A stretch of 64,000 nucleotides of DNA from Prochlorothrix hollandica PCC 9006 = CALU 1027 (GTDB lineage Bacteria > Cyanobacteriota > Cyanobacteriia > Prochlorotrichales > Prochlorotrichaceae): assembly GCF_000332315.1 (NCBI RefSeq), contig NZ_KB235933.1, forward strand, positions 586,856 to 650,855. Reading direction: 5' to 3'. Position 1 is the first letter of the stretch; each line of letters starts with the position of its first letter. Below the pieces are notes generated by a model. It had not been told where the DNA came from. It did not search any database and saw nothing but the letters and a program-made list of their open reading frames with translations. A program made the translations under genes and the position numbers. Positions 45,254-54,392 of the stretch are shown here, piece by piece.

Positions 45254-48200
45254 CTACTGCCACTGTTCTAGTTCTGTGGCCCAAGTTTGCAGCACCGTGC
45301 GAATTTGTTCCCGGCGGGTCTCAAAGGTAGCAGCCACCCAGATCAGTACCATGCCCGCCACCAGACCCACCGCCCACTTCAGCAGGGATTGGGCCGACAC
45401 CAGCACCACCAACTGATCGAACACCGTCCAGAGGAAACTGAGAGTCCCCACAAACAGAAACGCTCGCACCTGTAAAGCCAAACCCAGCAGCACAGCCCCC
45501 AGACTGAGGGCAGGGACCAACCACGGCCCATGATCCGGCAGCAGCGCCACCCCACAGATCAAGGCTAAACCCGCCATGCGCAAACTGTGGCGGGGTTCCC
45601 GTTGGTCAGGCTCAGCCAAATGGGGATCCAGTTGGGCGATCCAAAGCAGGGAGAGACCCAGGGGCAAGGTGTACCAGAGGAGGGCCGATCGATCCGCCGC
45701 CACCGCCCAGCGCCAGACCCCCAAATCCAGAAAAATCAAGCTGACATAGGTGAGGCGCAATTGTCCCGTGCGCCACCCCAGCACCCCATAGCTCACCGCC
45801 GCGATCCAAAGACTGGGAACCGCTAGATTGGCCCAAGTGGTCCAGGCCACCACCAGGGGCAGACCTAAGCTCAACTGCCGCCAAGGTTGGAGGGTCCAAC
45901 CCCAGCGCCGCCAGGGCAAAAACCAGAGGGGGGCACAGCCAGAGGCCACGATCGCCAGCAACCAAGGCAAAATCTGGGCCTGTCGGCTGGGGGGCACCAG
46001 ATCCCAAATATAAAAGCGCAACAGCAATCCAGAGAAAAAGCCCAGGTAAGTCCAGAACGCCGGGGCAAAGGCGGGGCGCTGGGGGGCGGCAGTGATGCGG
46101 CCCTGGAGTAGGGCATAGGCACACAGCACCACCCCCGTCCCAATCTTGAGGGGAGCCAGGGTGGGGTTGCTCAGGTCATCGCTGAAGCTGGACAGCAGCA
46201 GGCCACCAGCCAGGAGCCAATGGCCATGGCCCATGCGCCGCAGGGTGACGGGGGAGAGACAGAGGAAAGATCCCTGGGACACCAAAACCAGACGGTACAG
46301 CACCGCCAACAGCGTCGTCAGGCAGGCCAGGGCGGGCAGTTGCCCATCCAGGGGTTGCGATCGCAGACTATACAACAGCAGTTCCCAGGTGCCCAGGGTG
46401 GCCAGGGCCAACCCCAGCACCGTCATCAGGCTCCAGGGGCGCTGTGGTGGCTCGGTTTGCAGTTTTCCGGTTTGCAGTTTTCCGGTTTGCAGTTTTCCGG
46501 TTTGCAGGTTTCCAGTTTGCATCCGTCCCGATTGGATCACCAGGGCCGCAGTGGTGAGGGTGCTGAAGCCCGTCCAGAGGCTAACGGTGCCGATGCGGCT
46601 GAGGAAAGCCAAGGCGCAAAAGGTGAGGATCAGTCCCGGCCAGAGGGTGAGGTGGGGAAAACGGCGATCGGGGTAGGCCGGACGATCGCCCCCAGCGCCC
46701 GCAATCCCAGCGCCCGCAACCCCAGCCCCAGCAACCCACCGCTGCCACAGCCCTTGACCGATCAGGGTGGTCCCGGCCAACCCCAGGTGGCCCAGGGTGA
46801 AGACCAGGGGACTGATCCAGTCTTGGATCCGTAGGGTTTCCAGCAGTACCAGTTCCAAGGCCCAAGCCAGGAACCCCAAGGCCGTGTTGTGGGGCCGTTG
46901 CACCAAGGCCAGGGCCAAGGCTACAGCCAGCAGGTAGGCTGACACCACCACCATCCGGGGCAGATCATCCCAGGTGTTGATGTCCACATTATGGACAGTG
47001 AGGCTAATGAGCAGCAGGGTCGCGATCGCGCCGCCCCAGTACCACGCGCCCCGGCGCAGCAGTGGCCCAAATCCCAGGCCAGCGGTGTGTTGTCTAATGG
47101 ACCCCAAGGTGGAATTGAGGGGAATGCCTCGGCCATAGCGGGCGATCGCCCATAACCCTTGGAGCGCCAACCCCATCACCAGGAACCAGTCCGCCCCCCG
47201 CACCGCCGGTAACAGCCCAGAACCCTCCCCCAGGGCCAACCCCAGGGCCAGCAACCCAAAGCCCCAGGTGGCCAGGGCCAGCAGCAGCCGGGGACGGAGG
47301 TAAGTATTAACCCCCATCAACCCCAGGGCCAGCACCAGGCTGGGGATGCGGATGGAGTCCGTGGGCAGGGTCAGCAGTGGCCATAATCCCAAGGCCAGGG
47401 CACTCCAGGGAATCACGACGGGCCGCAGCGATCGCCGTCGCACCGCCCCCAGGGTCAAGGCCAGGGGAATGGCCAGCCAGCCCAAGGCCCAGCGGGGATC
47501 GGACCCTAACCCCGTGGCACTGCTGACCAAGCCGTAAATTTGCCAGATCCAGAGACCATAACTCCAGAGGGCAAGGCCCAGACCAGCGGCCACTGCACTG
47601 GTGCGCCACTGGCTCAGGGTCAGGTTCCCCACTGCCGCTGCCTGGGGGGAGGGCGATCGCAGCCGAAATGCCATGGCCCACTCTGCCACTGCCAAGCCGG
47701 TGCCCAGGCTAGCCCACAGCCCCCAGGGAGCCTGGGGCAGTTGCCAATGCATCCCCAGGATGATGCTGAGTAGCCCTAAACCATGGCAGAGGTAAATGGC
47801 GCTGCCCTGGCCCTGCACCCCAGGCCGACGGCTGGCAAACCAGGCGCACACCGCCGCTGCCGCCAGGGTACAGGTGCGCACACCGGGACTGGGCCAGCTC
47901 AGGGTAATCAAGACGCTGCCCAAGCCCAGGGCCAATAGATCGGAAAAGGCGGCTAATTTGGGTTGTTGTCGCCGTTCAAACCAGAAGGCGCTGGCCACCA
48001 ACCCCCCCACATAGGGAAACAGACCTAAGCCCCAGGCGGTCCAGGTGCGATCGGCGGATCCCGCCAAGAACACCACCCCCCGCATGAAGGGCACCGGCAG
48101 GGGATGGGGCAACAGCCGCCAGCCTTGGATGGCCAGTTGGAGGGCAATCAGCACCCACAGCAACCAGTCCCGCCGCCGCCAAACGTGGATCAGGCGCTGG

Positions 48201-49510
48201 CCCCAAAACCCTAGGGCAATGACACTGATCACCGCCGCCTGTCCCGGCAGGGTTTCCACGGTCCAGAGCCAACCCAGGCCAATTAAGCCCCCCCCCAGCA
48301 GTTCCGCCAGGGTGGGCACAAAGGGAACAGCGGAGGCAGGGTTCGGTGTCGGTTGCCCCCAGGTATCTCGACGCACCGATGCCGCCACCATCGCCCCCGC
48401 CAAGGCAATGGCAATGCCCAACTGGGGCAGGGCCACCCCCACCCCAAAAATGGCCCGCAACAGCAAAATAGCCAGGGCATAAATTAATAAACTGCGCTGA
48501 AGGGTTAGACCCGCTGGGGAACCCCCTGGGGAGGCGCGGCGGGGGGGGCGGTTTAAGACCAGGGCTAGGGGACCCAGCAATCCGCAATAGACTGCCACCA
48601 GGGGCCAAATCCCAATGGCCCAGCCCCACTGCAACAGACTGAGACCGACAAAGAAAACCAGGGACGATCGCCCGCCAAGGGCTGATGGGTCTACATCATT
48701 CGGGGCCGATCGCAACAAAGGCCGCAACAAAGGCCGCAACACCGCCACCAGCAGGGGCGTGGCCAGCCCCACCGTCAGCCACCCCAGGGGCGATCGCCAC
48801 AGCCCCAAACTATCCATGGCCCAAAAGTTCACCGGCACCAGCAAACAGGTGACAATCTCTAGGGTGCGGGTGGTGAGGTGCAACTGAGTTTGGCGACCAG
48901 ACCAGCGCCCCACCCCAAAAAAGGCCAGGGTATAGGCCAGGAGGATGGTGTATTGCCCCACCCCGTTAAAGCGCTGCCACTGGCTGGCGGCCAGCACCCC
49001 GGAGGACAGCACCACCAAAAACACCCCCAAGAACAGCAACCACCGCAAACTTAATTCCGCCATCAGACCTTGGATGGCCCGATTGAGGCGAGAGGGGGGG
49101 GCGATGGCAGGGACAGACTGGGGCAGCGGCGGCGGGACACTAGATCGACGAGGGACGCTGGGGATAGTGGATGGTTGACCCCGATCGCCCTGGGCAGCGG
49201 GCCGGGTGGGATCGAAGGCATCCGGTTCCAGAAAGTCATTGTCCAGAAAGTCATGGTCCAGGGCGGGGTACACCCCCGATCGCCCCAGATTCACTGCCGC
49301 CGGTCGGGGATCGCTGAGGTGGCTGGCACAAAACTGGCGCACCTGGCCATCGGTCACCAAGCCCCGCAGAAACAAATCCTCAATGCCCAGGAGCAGTTGG
49401 GGATGGTGGCGGGGAACCCGGAAGGATAGGGTCAAGAAGTCAGGGGAACGATCGGGGGAACGGCCTGGGGAACGGCCTGGGGAACGGGGAACGGACATAG
49501 GCAACGCCAA
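45254..49510 (-). CDS. Very large multi-pass membrane protein (1418 aa)
   Basis: An N-terminal cytosolic part of ~155 residues starts with SPGRSPGRSPDRSPD repeats and a helix pair (RHHPQLLLGIEDLFLRGLVT), followed by a Pro/Ser linker. From residue ~155 to the end there are roughly thirty-five to forty hydrophobic helices, beginning RWLLFLGVFLVVLSSGVLAA. The layout resembles large cyanobacterial DUF2157-like membrane proteins, but the family is not certain. Residues about 1005-1025 are a repeat of TGKLQ units encoded by a 15-bp minisatellite (46450-46520). No transport or enzymatic motif is seen. Closed by the terminator at 45207. Confidence 0.75.
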   Translation of the reverse strand: MALPMSVPRSPGRSPGRSPDRSPDFLTLSFRVPRHHPQLLLGIEDLFLRGLVTDGQVRQFCASHLSDPRPAAVNLGRSGVYPALDHDFLDNDFLEPDAFDPTRPAAQGDRGQPSTIPSVPRRSSVPPPLPQSVPAIAPPSRLNRAIQGLMAELSLRWLLFLGVFLVVLSSGVLAASQWQRFNGVGQYTILLAYTLAFFGVGRWSGRQTQLHLTTRTLEIVTCLLVPVNFWAMDSLGLWRSPLGWLTVGLATPLLVAVLRPLLRPLLRSAPNDVDPSALGGRSSLVFFVGLSLLQWGWAIGIWPLVAVYCGLLGPLALVLNRPPRRASPGGSPAGLTLQRSLLIYALAILLLRAIFGVGVALPQLGIAIALAGAMVAASVRRDTWGQPTPNPASAVPFVPTLAELLGGGLIGLGWLWTVETLPGQAAVISVIALGFWGQRLIHVWRRRDWLLWVLIALQLAIQGWRLLPHPLPVPFMRGVVFLAGSADRTWTAWGLGLFPYVGGLVASAFWFERRQQPKLAAFSDLLALGLGSVLITLSWPSPGVRTCTLAAAAVCAWFASRRPGVQGQGSAIYLCHGLGLLSIILGMHWQLPQAPWGLWASLGTGLAVAEWAMAFRLRSPSPQAAAVGNLTLSQWRTSAVAAGLGLALWSYGLWIWQIYGLVSSATGLGSDPRWALGWLAIPLALTLGAVRRRSLRPVVIPWSALALGLWPLLTLPTDSIRIPSLVLALGLMGVNTYLRPRLLLALATWGFGLLALGLALGEGSGLLPAVRGADWFLVMGLALQGLWAIARYGRGIPLNSTLGSIRQHTAGLGFGPLLRRGAWYWGGAIATLLLISLTVHNVDINTWDDLPRMVVVSAYLLAVALALALVQRPHNTALGFLAWALELVLLETLRIQDWISPLVFTLGHLGLAGTTLIGQGLWQRWVAGAGVAGAGIAGAGGDRPAYPDRRFPHLTLWPGLILTFCALAFLSRIGTVSLWTGFSTLTTAALVIQSGRMQTGNLQTGKLQTGKLQTGKLQTEPPQRPWSLMTVLGLALATLGTWELLLYSLRSQPLDGQLPALACLTTLLAVLYRLVLVSQGSFLCLSPVTLRRMGHGHWLLAGGLLLSSFSDDLSNPTLAPLKIGTGVVLCAYALLQGRITAAPQRPAFAPAFWTYLGFFSGLLLRFYIWDLVPPSRQAQILPWLLAIVASGCAPLWFLPWRRWGWTLQPWRQLSLGLPLVVAWTTWANLAVPSLWIAAVSYGVLGWRTGQLRLTYVSLIFLDLGVWRWAVAADRSALLWYTLPLGLSLLWIAQLDPHLAEPDQREPRHSLRMAGLALICGVALLPDHGPWLVPALSLGAVLLGLALQVRAFLFVGTLSFLWTVFDQLVVLVSAQSLLKWAVGLVAGMVLIWVAATFETRREQIRTVLQTWATELEQWQ
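46450..46520. repeat. 15-bp coding minisatellite (TGKLQ units)
   Basis: On the plus strand GTTTGCAGTTTTCCG is repeated about four times, with a diverged fifth unit, inside the 1418-aa gene. It adds pentapeptides between two membrane segments without changing frame. Confidence 0.85.
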
Positions 49511-49645
49511 AGCAAAGGGTTACAAAAAGAGATATGGCGAATAAATAGGAAAAATAAGGCTTCAACTAGCCGAGAGTTAGCCAATAACTCAAAAAAGAAT
49601 CGATAACTAGTGTCGATTCAAGATCGGGGTATCAACTTAAGCCGG

Positions 49646-49674
49646 GACAGCGGGGCATGGAGCGCCCCACTGTC
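49646..49674. repeat. 29-bp hairpin in a conserved context
   Basis: GACAGCGGGGC pairs with GCCCCACTGTC (imperfect), preceded by GGGTATCAACTTAAGCCGG. The same context and a perfect 13-bp stem occur at 57896-57924, so it is a small dispersed family. Confidence 0.7.
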
Positions 49675-49828
49675 CCATTAATCTTGTCCTGCTTTAAGGG
49701 GCAACCCAAAGATCGATCGATGTAAGATCGATCGATTTCAGATCGAAACTTCATGGCCTCTGCAACTGGATGGGCGCATCAGCAGAGGCTCGACGTTGCC
49801 GTTGCTGAGTTGCCGCTGCTGAGTCGCT

Positions 49829-49972
49829 GTAGGTTGGGTTGAGCTGCCCAAGACCCCAGACACACCGCCCCGACCTACCGGGCGAAACCCAACAGGGGAC
49901 TAGGGCGATCGCCCAAACCTTTGGGTATTGCAAGGTCCCTTGGTGGGTTTCGCAAGGCTCTACCCAACCTAC
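49829..49972 (+). repeat. GTAGGTTGGGTT-family repeat, full copy (144 bp)
   Basis: Ends GTAGGTTGGGTTGAG and CTACCCAACCTAC, with the same internal order as the copy at 44617. A half element (GTAGGTTGGGTTGAG to AAACCCAACAG) follows at 49995. Confidence 0.85.
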
Positions 49973-50427
49973 GCGATGAACAACCTCGAAACTGTAGGTT
50001 GGGTTGAGGTATGAAACCCAACAGCCACCGTTGCTGAGTTGCCGTTGCTGATAGTGAGTCCCTGGATCAATCCTCGATCCTAAGCTGCTTCCAGGGTGCC
50101 CCAGGGGGCGATCGGGGCAGGGATCCCCCCGACCAGGAAATGATCTGGCCCACGGGTTGGGATTAATCTCCCATTAATCTTGCCTCTCCCATTAATCTTG
50201 CATCTCGCACCAATCTCGCACCAATCTCGCATCTCCCATTAGGGAGCATCCCAGTTTGGCAACTTGCTCTTCATCCCTCATCCCCCAGCCCCTTCTCCCA
50301 GGGCGGGAGAAGGGGAGCCAGAACGTTCAAAGTCCCTCTCCCGTTCTGGGAGAGGGATTTAGGGTGAGGGCAACCAAAGTGGGATGCATCTCCCATTAAT
50401 CTTGCACTGAACCCCTCGCTAGCCCCC

Positions 50428-51461
50428 CTAACCGGGCAACGTTCCCAGCAACCGTTGGATTAAATCTAGCCCCAAAAACAAGACGATCGCCCCGCCCCCC
50501 AACAAACTTAAAGGTCGCAAGACCCCCAGTGCCTGCTGCAACCGCAACTCCAACTGCTCCCCATAGAACTCCCCCATCTTGGCCAACATCTCCGGCAGGG
50601 TGCCCGAAGCCTCCCCCGTGCGCACATACTGCACCGCCCGTGCCGGTAACCGCCCCTCCAAGCTCTCCGTCAGGGTTTTGCCCCCCTTCACCTGCACCGT
50701 CGCCGCCCCCACAATGGCCCGCAGGGTGGGATGGGGGATGTGGGGCTGGAGCAGTTCCAAGGCACTGATGATGGGCACCCCACACTCTAGGGGTAAGGCC
50801 AACTGGGCCAACTGCACCATGGACTGGGTTTGCAAGATTCCCTTCAGCACCGGCACCTGTAAGCGCAGCGGCTGCAACCCCGGAGCCAGCAGCAGGGCCA
50901 CCGTTCCCCCCCCCAGAGCCACCCCCCCAGCCCCATCAGCCCCAGATTCCAGCGCCCCAGGGTCCCCACCACCGCCCCCGCCCCCATGACACAGAGGATC
51001 AACGACCAGGCCGCCGATCGCTGGGACCGCCCCTGGCGACGTTGGGTCTCCAGCAGGGTCACCACTTGGTCACAGAGGCGATCGAGGGCACCGCTATATT
51101 CTCCCACCACAATCAACGCCTGAACCCAGGGAGAAAAGGGGGCAACCGGTTCAGCGGCGAGGGCATCCCCCAAGCTGTCACCCGCCTTCACCCGCTGATA
51201 GAGGCGTTGGACACAGCGATCCAGGGGCGATCGCCCTTTACCGTCGCTGATCAACCCCAGGCTTTGGCCCAAGGACAAACCAGCCCCCAACCCCTTAGCC
51301 AAGAGGCGAAAAAATTGAATTTGATCCTTGATGGGAATGGGGGAATGCGGCAACTGCATGGAAACGGCCTCCAGAACCGAGGTTTGTAAACTTTTATGGC
51401 TCAACTTTGTTTTTTTGCCAAAAACCGACCCGTTCATGGCCCAACACCCGCCACACTGCAA
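50428..51461 (-). pseudogene. T2SS-F / PilC-like membrane protein, frameshifted in a G-tract
   Basis: Two overlapping frames make up one type II secretion F-domain protein. The first (51461 to about 50900) gives IQFFRLLAKGLGAGLSLGQS, RVKAGDSLGDALAAEPVAPF and VVGEYSGALDRLCDQVVTLL, the first F domain and its membrane helix. The second (to 50428) gives LALPLECGVPIISALELLQP, SLEGRLPARAVQYVRTGEAS and GTLPEMLAKMGEFY, the second F domain with the final helix. The join falls at a G9 tract (50906-50914) or the nearby G7 tract (50922-50928), so a one-base slip explains the split. Likely starts are 51437 or 51359. It would sit in the inner membrane of a pilus or secretion machine. Confidence 0.8.
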
Positions 51462-51569
51462 GGCGATGCGGCACGATCGAAACTACAGGATTACAGGATT
51501 ACAGGTCCCAGACCCAACCCCCAAATCCCTCGTTGGCAACCCCTTTAGAGAACCCTTTAGACAACCCCT

Positions 51570-52151
51570 ATGGCCTACCCCATCACCGTTGCCCCCGCCC
51601 CTGTGTCCCTTTCCTCCGTGGCGACACCAGTCCCCTCTGTCCCCCCCGCCAGACCCGATCGCCCCCCGGTCCAGGAGGTTAGGTCTGCCAATTGTATGAT
51701 CCCCGTCCTCAAGTCTCCCCAAGATTATCAAGGGTTCCGCATTAGCCCAGAAGACAAAAACCGTATCGCGATCGTCTTTGACCCCTCCCATGCCGATATT
51801 TCCCTGGCGGTTTGTGTGGAAATCTTTGATCCCGGTGGCCACACCCCCCGCCACCGCCACCCTAGGGCCGCTGAAATGTTTTGGATCCTGAAGGGGGAAG
51901 GGCAGGTGTTTTGTGACGGTAAGTCCGCCCCCCTCAGAACCGGGGACAGTGTGATGGTGCCCCCCAATGGCAACCATGCCCTCTACAACAACAGCAACCA
52001 GCGCCTCTATGCCCTCTGTATCATGGTGCCCAATGAAGACTTCATTGAGCTAGTCCGCCATGGCATTCCCATCGATCTAGACGCTGAGGATTTAGCGGTG
52101 CTGAGGGGGTTGGGATCAGGACCCCTAGGGGGCAGCTTTGGGAAGGCTTAA
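51570..52151 (+). CDS. Cupin-domain protein (193 aa)
   Basis: A low-complexity Pro/Ala/Val N-terminus of ~40 residues precedes the cupin. Motif 1 is FDPGGHTPRHRHPRAAEMFW-ILKGEG, supplying three His and one Glu for the metal. Motif 2 is GDSVMVPPNGNHALYN with the fourth His. The rest is a short helical tail. The substrate is unknown; small cupins of this kind are isomerases, dioxygenases or sensors. The true start may be the ATG before IPVLKSPQDYQGF (51696), since the first 42 residues look unstructured. Confidence 0.85.
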   Translation: MAYPITVAPAPVSLSSVATPVPSVPPARPDRPPVQEVRSANCMIPVLKSPQDYQGFRISPEDKNRIAIVFDPSHADISLAVCVEIFDPGGHTPRHRHPRAAEMFWILKGEGQVFCDGKSAPLRTGDSVMVPPNGNHALYNNSNQRLYALCIMVPNEDFIELVRHGIPIDLDAEDLAVLRGLGSGPLGGSFGKA

Positions 52152-52451
52152 ACCAGGACTGGTAGAATGACAAGGTTCGATCGGGGTTCGATCGCGCCAT
52201 CGTTATCGGTGTGCCTAAATTAAGGTGTTCCTAAGTTAAGGTGTGCCTAAATTAGGCGTATCTGAACTTAAATGAGGGATATCTGAATAGGTGTATATCA
52301 AGGTGTACCTGACCCTGACCTTACATCAGATCAACCCTTACATCAGCTCAACTCTCAGTTTCTAATCCTAGTGCTTAATCCTAGTTTCCGATCCTGATAC
52401 AATCCTGCCCCATTGCTCCCCCTACCTGATTTCCAGACCTCCTGAATCCCT
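52152..52451 (+). promoter_or_regulatory. Upstream region of malQ with short repeats
   Basis: No gene. Degenerate 17-bp units (GTGCCTAAATTAAGGT type) repeat three to four times at 52211-52258, followed by ACATCAG.TCAAC twice (52324-52353) and TCCTAGT motifs. GATACAAT near 52397 is a plausible -10. The repeats could be regulator sites, but none is recognised. Confidence 0.35.
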
Positions 52452-53969
52452 ATGAGCCTACAACGCGCCAGTGGAGTGCTGCTCCACCCCACCAGTCTTC
52501 CTAGTCGCCATGGTATTGGTGATTTAGGTAAATCAACCTATGAATTCCTAGAATTTTTGCAGGCTTCGGGCCAGAAATACTGGCAAATTCTGCCCCTCGG
52601 ACCCACGGGTTACGAGCATTCGCCTTATATCATGAATTTCAGTAGTTTTGCGGGGAATCCTCTCCTGATTAGCCTGGAAAAACTGGTGGATCAGGGCTTG
52701 CTGGAGACAGGAGATCTGAGTCCCCTGATGCCCACCGCCACCACTCAGCCCCATCAGGTGGAATACGATCGCGTCATCGCCCACAAAACTCCCCTCCTGA
52801 CCAAAGCAGCCCAGGCTTTTTTTGAGCAGTTTCCCCCCGGTGTTCACCACGACTACGAGCAATTTTGCCGCAGTCAGCCCTGGCTAGAGGACTTTGCCCT
52901 GTTCATGGCCTTAGTGGAAGAAAATCCCGATAAAACCTGGAATCAGTGGGAACCGGGCCTCGCCCGCCGTAACCGCCCCGCCATGGCCACCAAGCGCCAG
53001 GAATTACGCGATCGCGTCAACTACCACAAATTTACCCAATATATCTTTTTTGATCAATGGCGACAGTTGCGCGAGTTCGCCCACGATCGGGGCATCCAAA
53101 TCATCGGCGACATCTCCATCTACGTTTGCTTTAACAGTGCTGATGTGTGGGCCAACCCGGATCTCTTCCAACTGCACCCCGATAGCCTAGAACCCGCCTA
53201 CATTGCCGGAGTACCGCCGGATTATTTCAGCGAAACCGGCCAACTGTGGGGTAATCCCGTTTATAACTGGGAAAAACTACAGGAAACTGGCTTTGCCTGG
53301 TGGATCGATCGCTTCCGGGCCACCCTCAACTATGCGGATTTAGTGCGCATTGACCATTTCCGAGGCTTTGAAGCCTATTGGCGGGTTCCCGGCGGCGAAA
53401 CCACCGCCATTCATGGGGAATGGGTGAAAGCCCCCGGTCAAGCCTTTTTTGAGACACTGCGGGATTCTTTGGGCCATTTACCGGTCTTGGCGGAAGATTT
53501 AGGGCTGATTACCCCCGAAGTGGAGGAATTACGCGATCGCTTTAACTTCCCCGGCATGAAGATTCTCCAATTTGCCTTTGGGGATGACCTGACCACCAAC
53601 CCCCACTTACCCCACAACTCCCCCTGCAATGCGGTGATCTACCCCGGCACCCATGACAATGACACGGCCCTGGGCTGGTGGCACAGCTTGGACGACACCA
53701 CTCGCCTGCGGGTGACCCACTATCTGGGCTACGATCGCCCGGAACAGGTGAAAGAAGTCCATTGGGACTTGATTCGGGTGGCCCTGGCTTCCATTGCCAA
53801 TTTAGCCATTCTTCCCCTCCAGGATGTGTTGGGTCTCGATAGCGAGGGGCGCATGAATGATCCCAGTATCAATGCTGGGAACTGGCGCTGGCGCTATCCC
53901 TCCAACCACCTGCTGGGGCAGGATCTCAGCCAACGGTTACAGCACCTAACCCAGATCTACCGCCGCTAA
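52452..53969 (+). CDS. malQ: 4-alpha-glucanotransferase
   Basis: 505 residues, the usual length of bacterial MalQ. It begins MSLQRASGVLLHPTSLPSRHGIGDLG and shows the family signatures YWQILPLGPTGYEHSPY, IIGDISIYVCFNSADVWANP, PDYFSETGQLWGNPVYNW, the nucleophile region LVRIDHFRGFEAYW (Asp), the acid/base VLAEDLGLITPEV (Glu) and VIYPGTHDNDTALGWW (third Asp). It transfers alpha-1,4-glucan segments in glycogen and maltodextrin turnover in the cytosol. The neighbouring GH57/DUF3536 gene may act in the same alpha-glucan metabolism. Confidence 0.97.
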   Translation: MSLQRASGVLLHPTSLPSRHGIGDLGKSTYEFLEFLQASGQKYWQILPLGPTGYEHSPYIMNFSSFAGNPLLISLEKLVDQGLLETGDLSPLMPTATTQPHQVEYDRVIAHKTPLLTKAAQAFFEQFPPGVHHDYEQFCRSQPWLEDFALFMALVEENPDKTWNQWEPGLARRNRPAMATKRQELRDRVNYHKFTQYIFFDQWRQLREFAHDRGIQIIGDISIYVCFNSADVWANPDLFQLHPDSLEPAYIAGVPPDYFSETGQLWGNPVYNWEKLQETGFAWWIDRFRATLNYADLVRIDHFRGFEAYWRVPGGETTAIHGEWVKAPGQAFFETLRDSLGHLPVLAEDLGLITPEVEELRDRFNFPGMKILQFAFGDDLTTNPHLPHNSPCNAVIYPGTHDNDTALGWWHSLDDTTRLRVTHYLGYDRPEQVKEVHWDLIRVALASIANLAILPLQDVLGLDSEGRMNDPSINAGNWRWRYPSNHLLGQDLSQRLQHLTQIYRR

Positions 53970-54081
53970 CGACCCCAGGGCGGGGGATTCCCTGGGCTGA
54001 CCAGAACACCCCTCCTCTGCCATCCTTCCTCTGCCATCCTTCCTCTGCCATCCCTCCCCTGCCGATCATCGATCGTCGATC

Positions 54082-54222
54082 GTAGGTTGGCTAGAAGCAC
54101 GAAACCCAACGAGCAACCTGGCAATACCCAGAGTTTTGGGCGATCGCCAAGTTTTCTGTTGGGTTTCGCCCGTTAGGTCGGGGCGGTGTGCCTGGGGTTT
54201 TGGGCAGCTCAACCCAACCTAC
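54082..54222 (-). repeat. GTAGGTTGGGTT-family repeat, inverted full copy (141 bp)
   Basis: Same element as at 44617 and 49829 in the opposite orientation: it ends GGGCAGCTCAACCCAACCTAC and contains AAACCCAACGAGCAACCTGG. Confidence 0.85.
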
Positions 54223-54248
54223 GGTTGCTACGGTTGCTACGGTTGCTG

Positions 54249-54289
54249 AAAAAAAGGACCGCCAAGGTCAGGGTGAGTCTACCTTGGCG
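54249..54289 (-). terminator. Rho-independent terminator of the GH57/DUF3536 gene
   Basis: On the minus strand CGCCAAGGT pairs with ACCTTGGCG over a 12-nt loop, followed by GTCC and seven T. It lies about 100 bp after the stop at 54393. Confidence 0.75.
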
Positions 54290-54392
54290 ATCGCGCCTGT
54301 GTCATCCAGATTTATAGTACATCAGAACTAGTGTATTGGCAATTAAAATCCTAGCCTCCCAGCCGGAGCCGGGGACGGGAGCAGATCCGGGG

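Larger units (their letters stand above)
49511..50427. other. Repeat-rich 0.9-kb gap
   Basis: No gene. It contains a 29-bp hairpin (49646-49674), repeated GATCGATCGAT palindromes near 49710, a GTAGGTTGGGTT repeat (49829-49972) with a half-copy at 49995-50025, TCCCATTAATCTTG repeats (50160-50240, 50390) and a CTCTCCC/GGGAGAGG hairpin pair (50290-50360). Confidence 0.65.
53970..54392. other. Intergenic region between malQ and the GH57-type gene
   Basis: It contains three tandem TCTGCCATCCTTCC units (54015-54060), an inverted GTAGGTTGGGTT repeat (54082-54222), three CGGTTGCTA units (54223-54247) and a minus-strand terminator (54249-54289). No gene. Confidence 0.6.

Noticed and set aside
46220-46834. 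Several 150-220-codon plus-strand frames across the 1418-aa gene
   Set aside because: GC-rich coding DNA leaves long open shadows; the minus-strand frame alone has consistent membrane helices over 4 kb.
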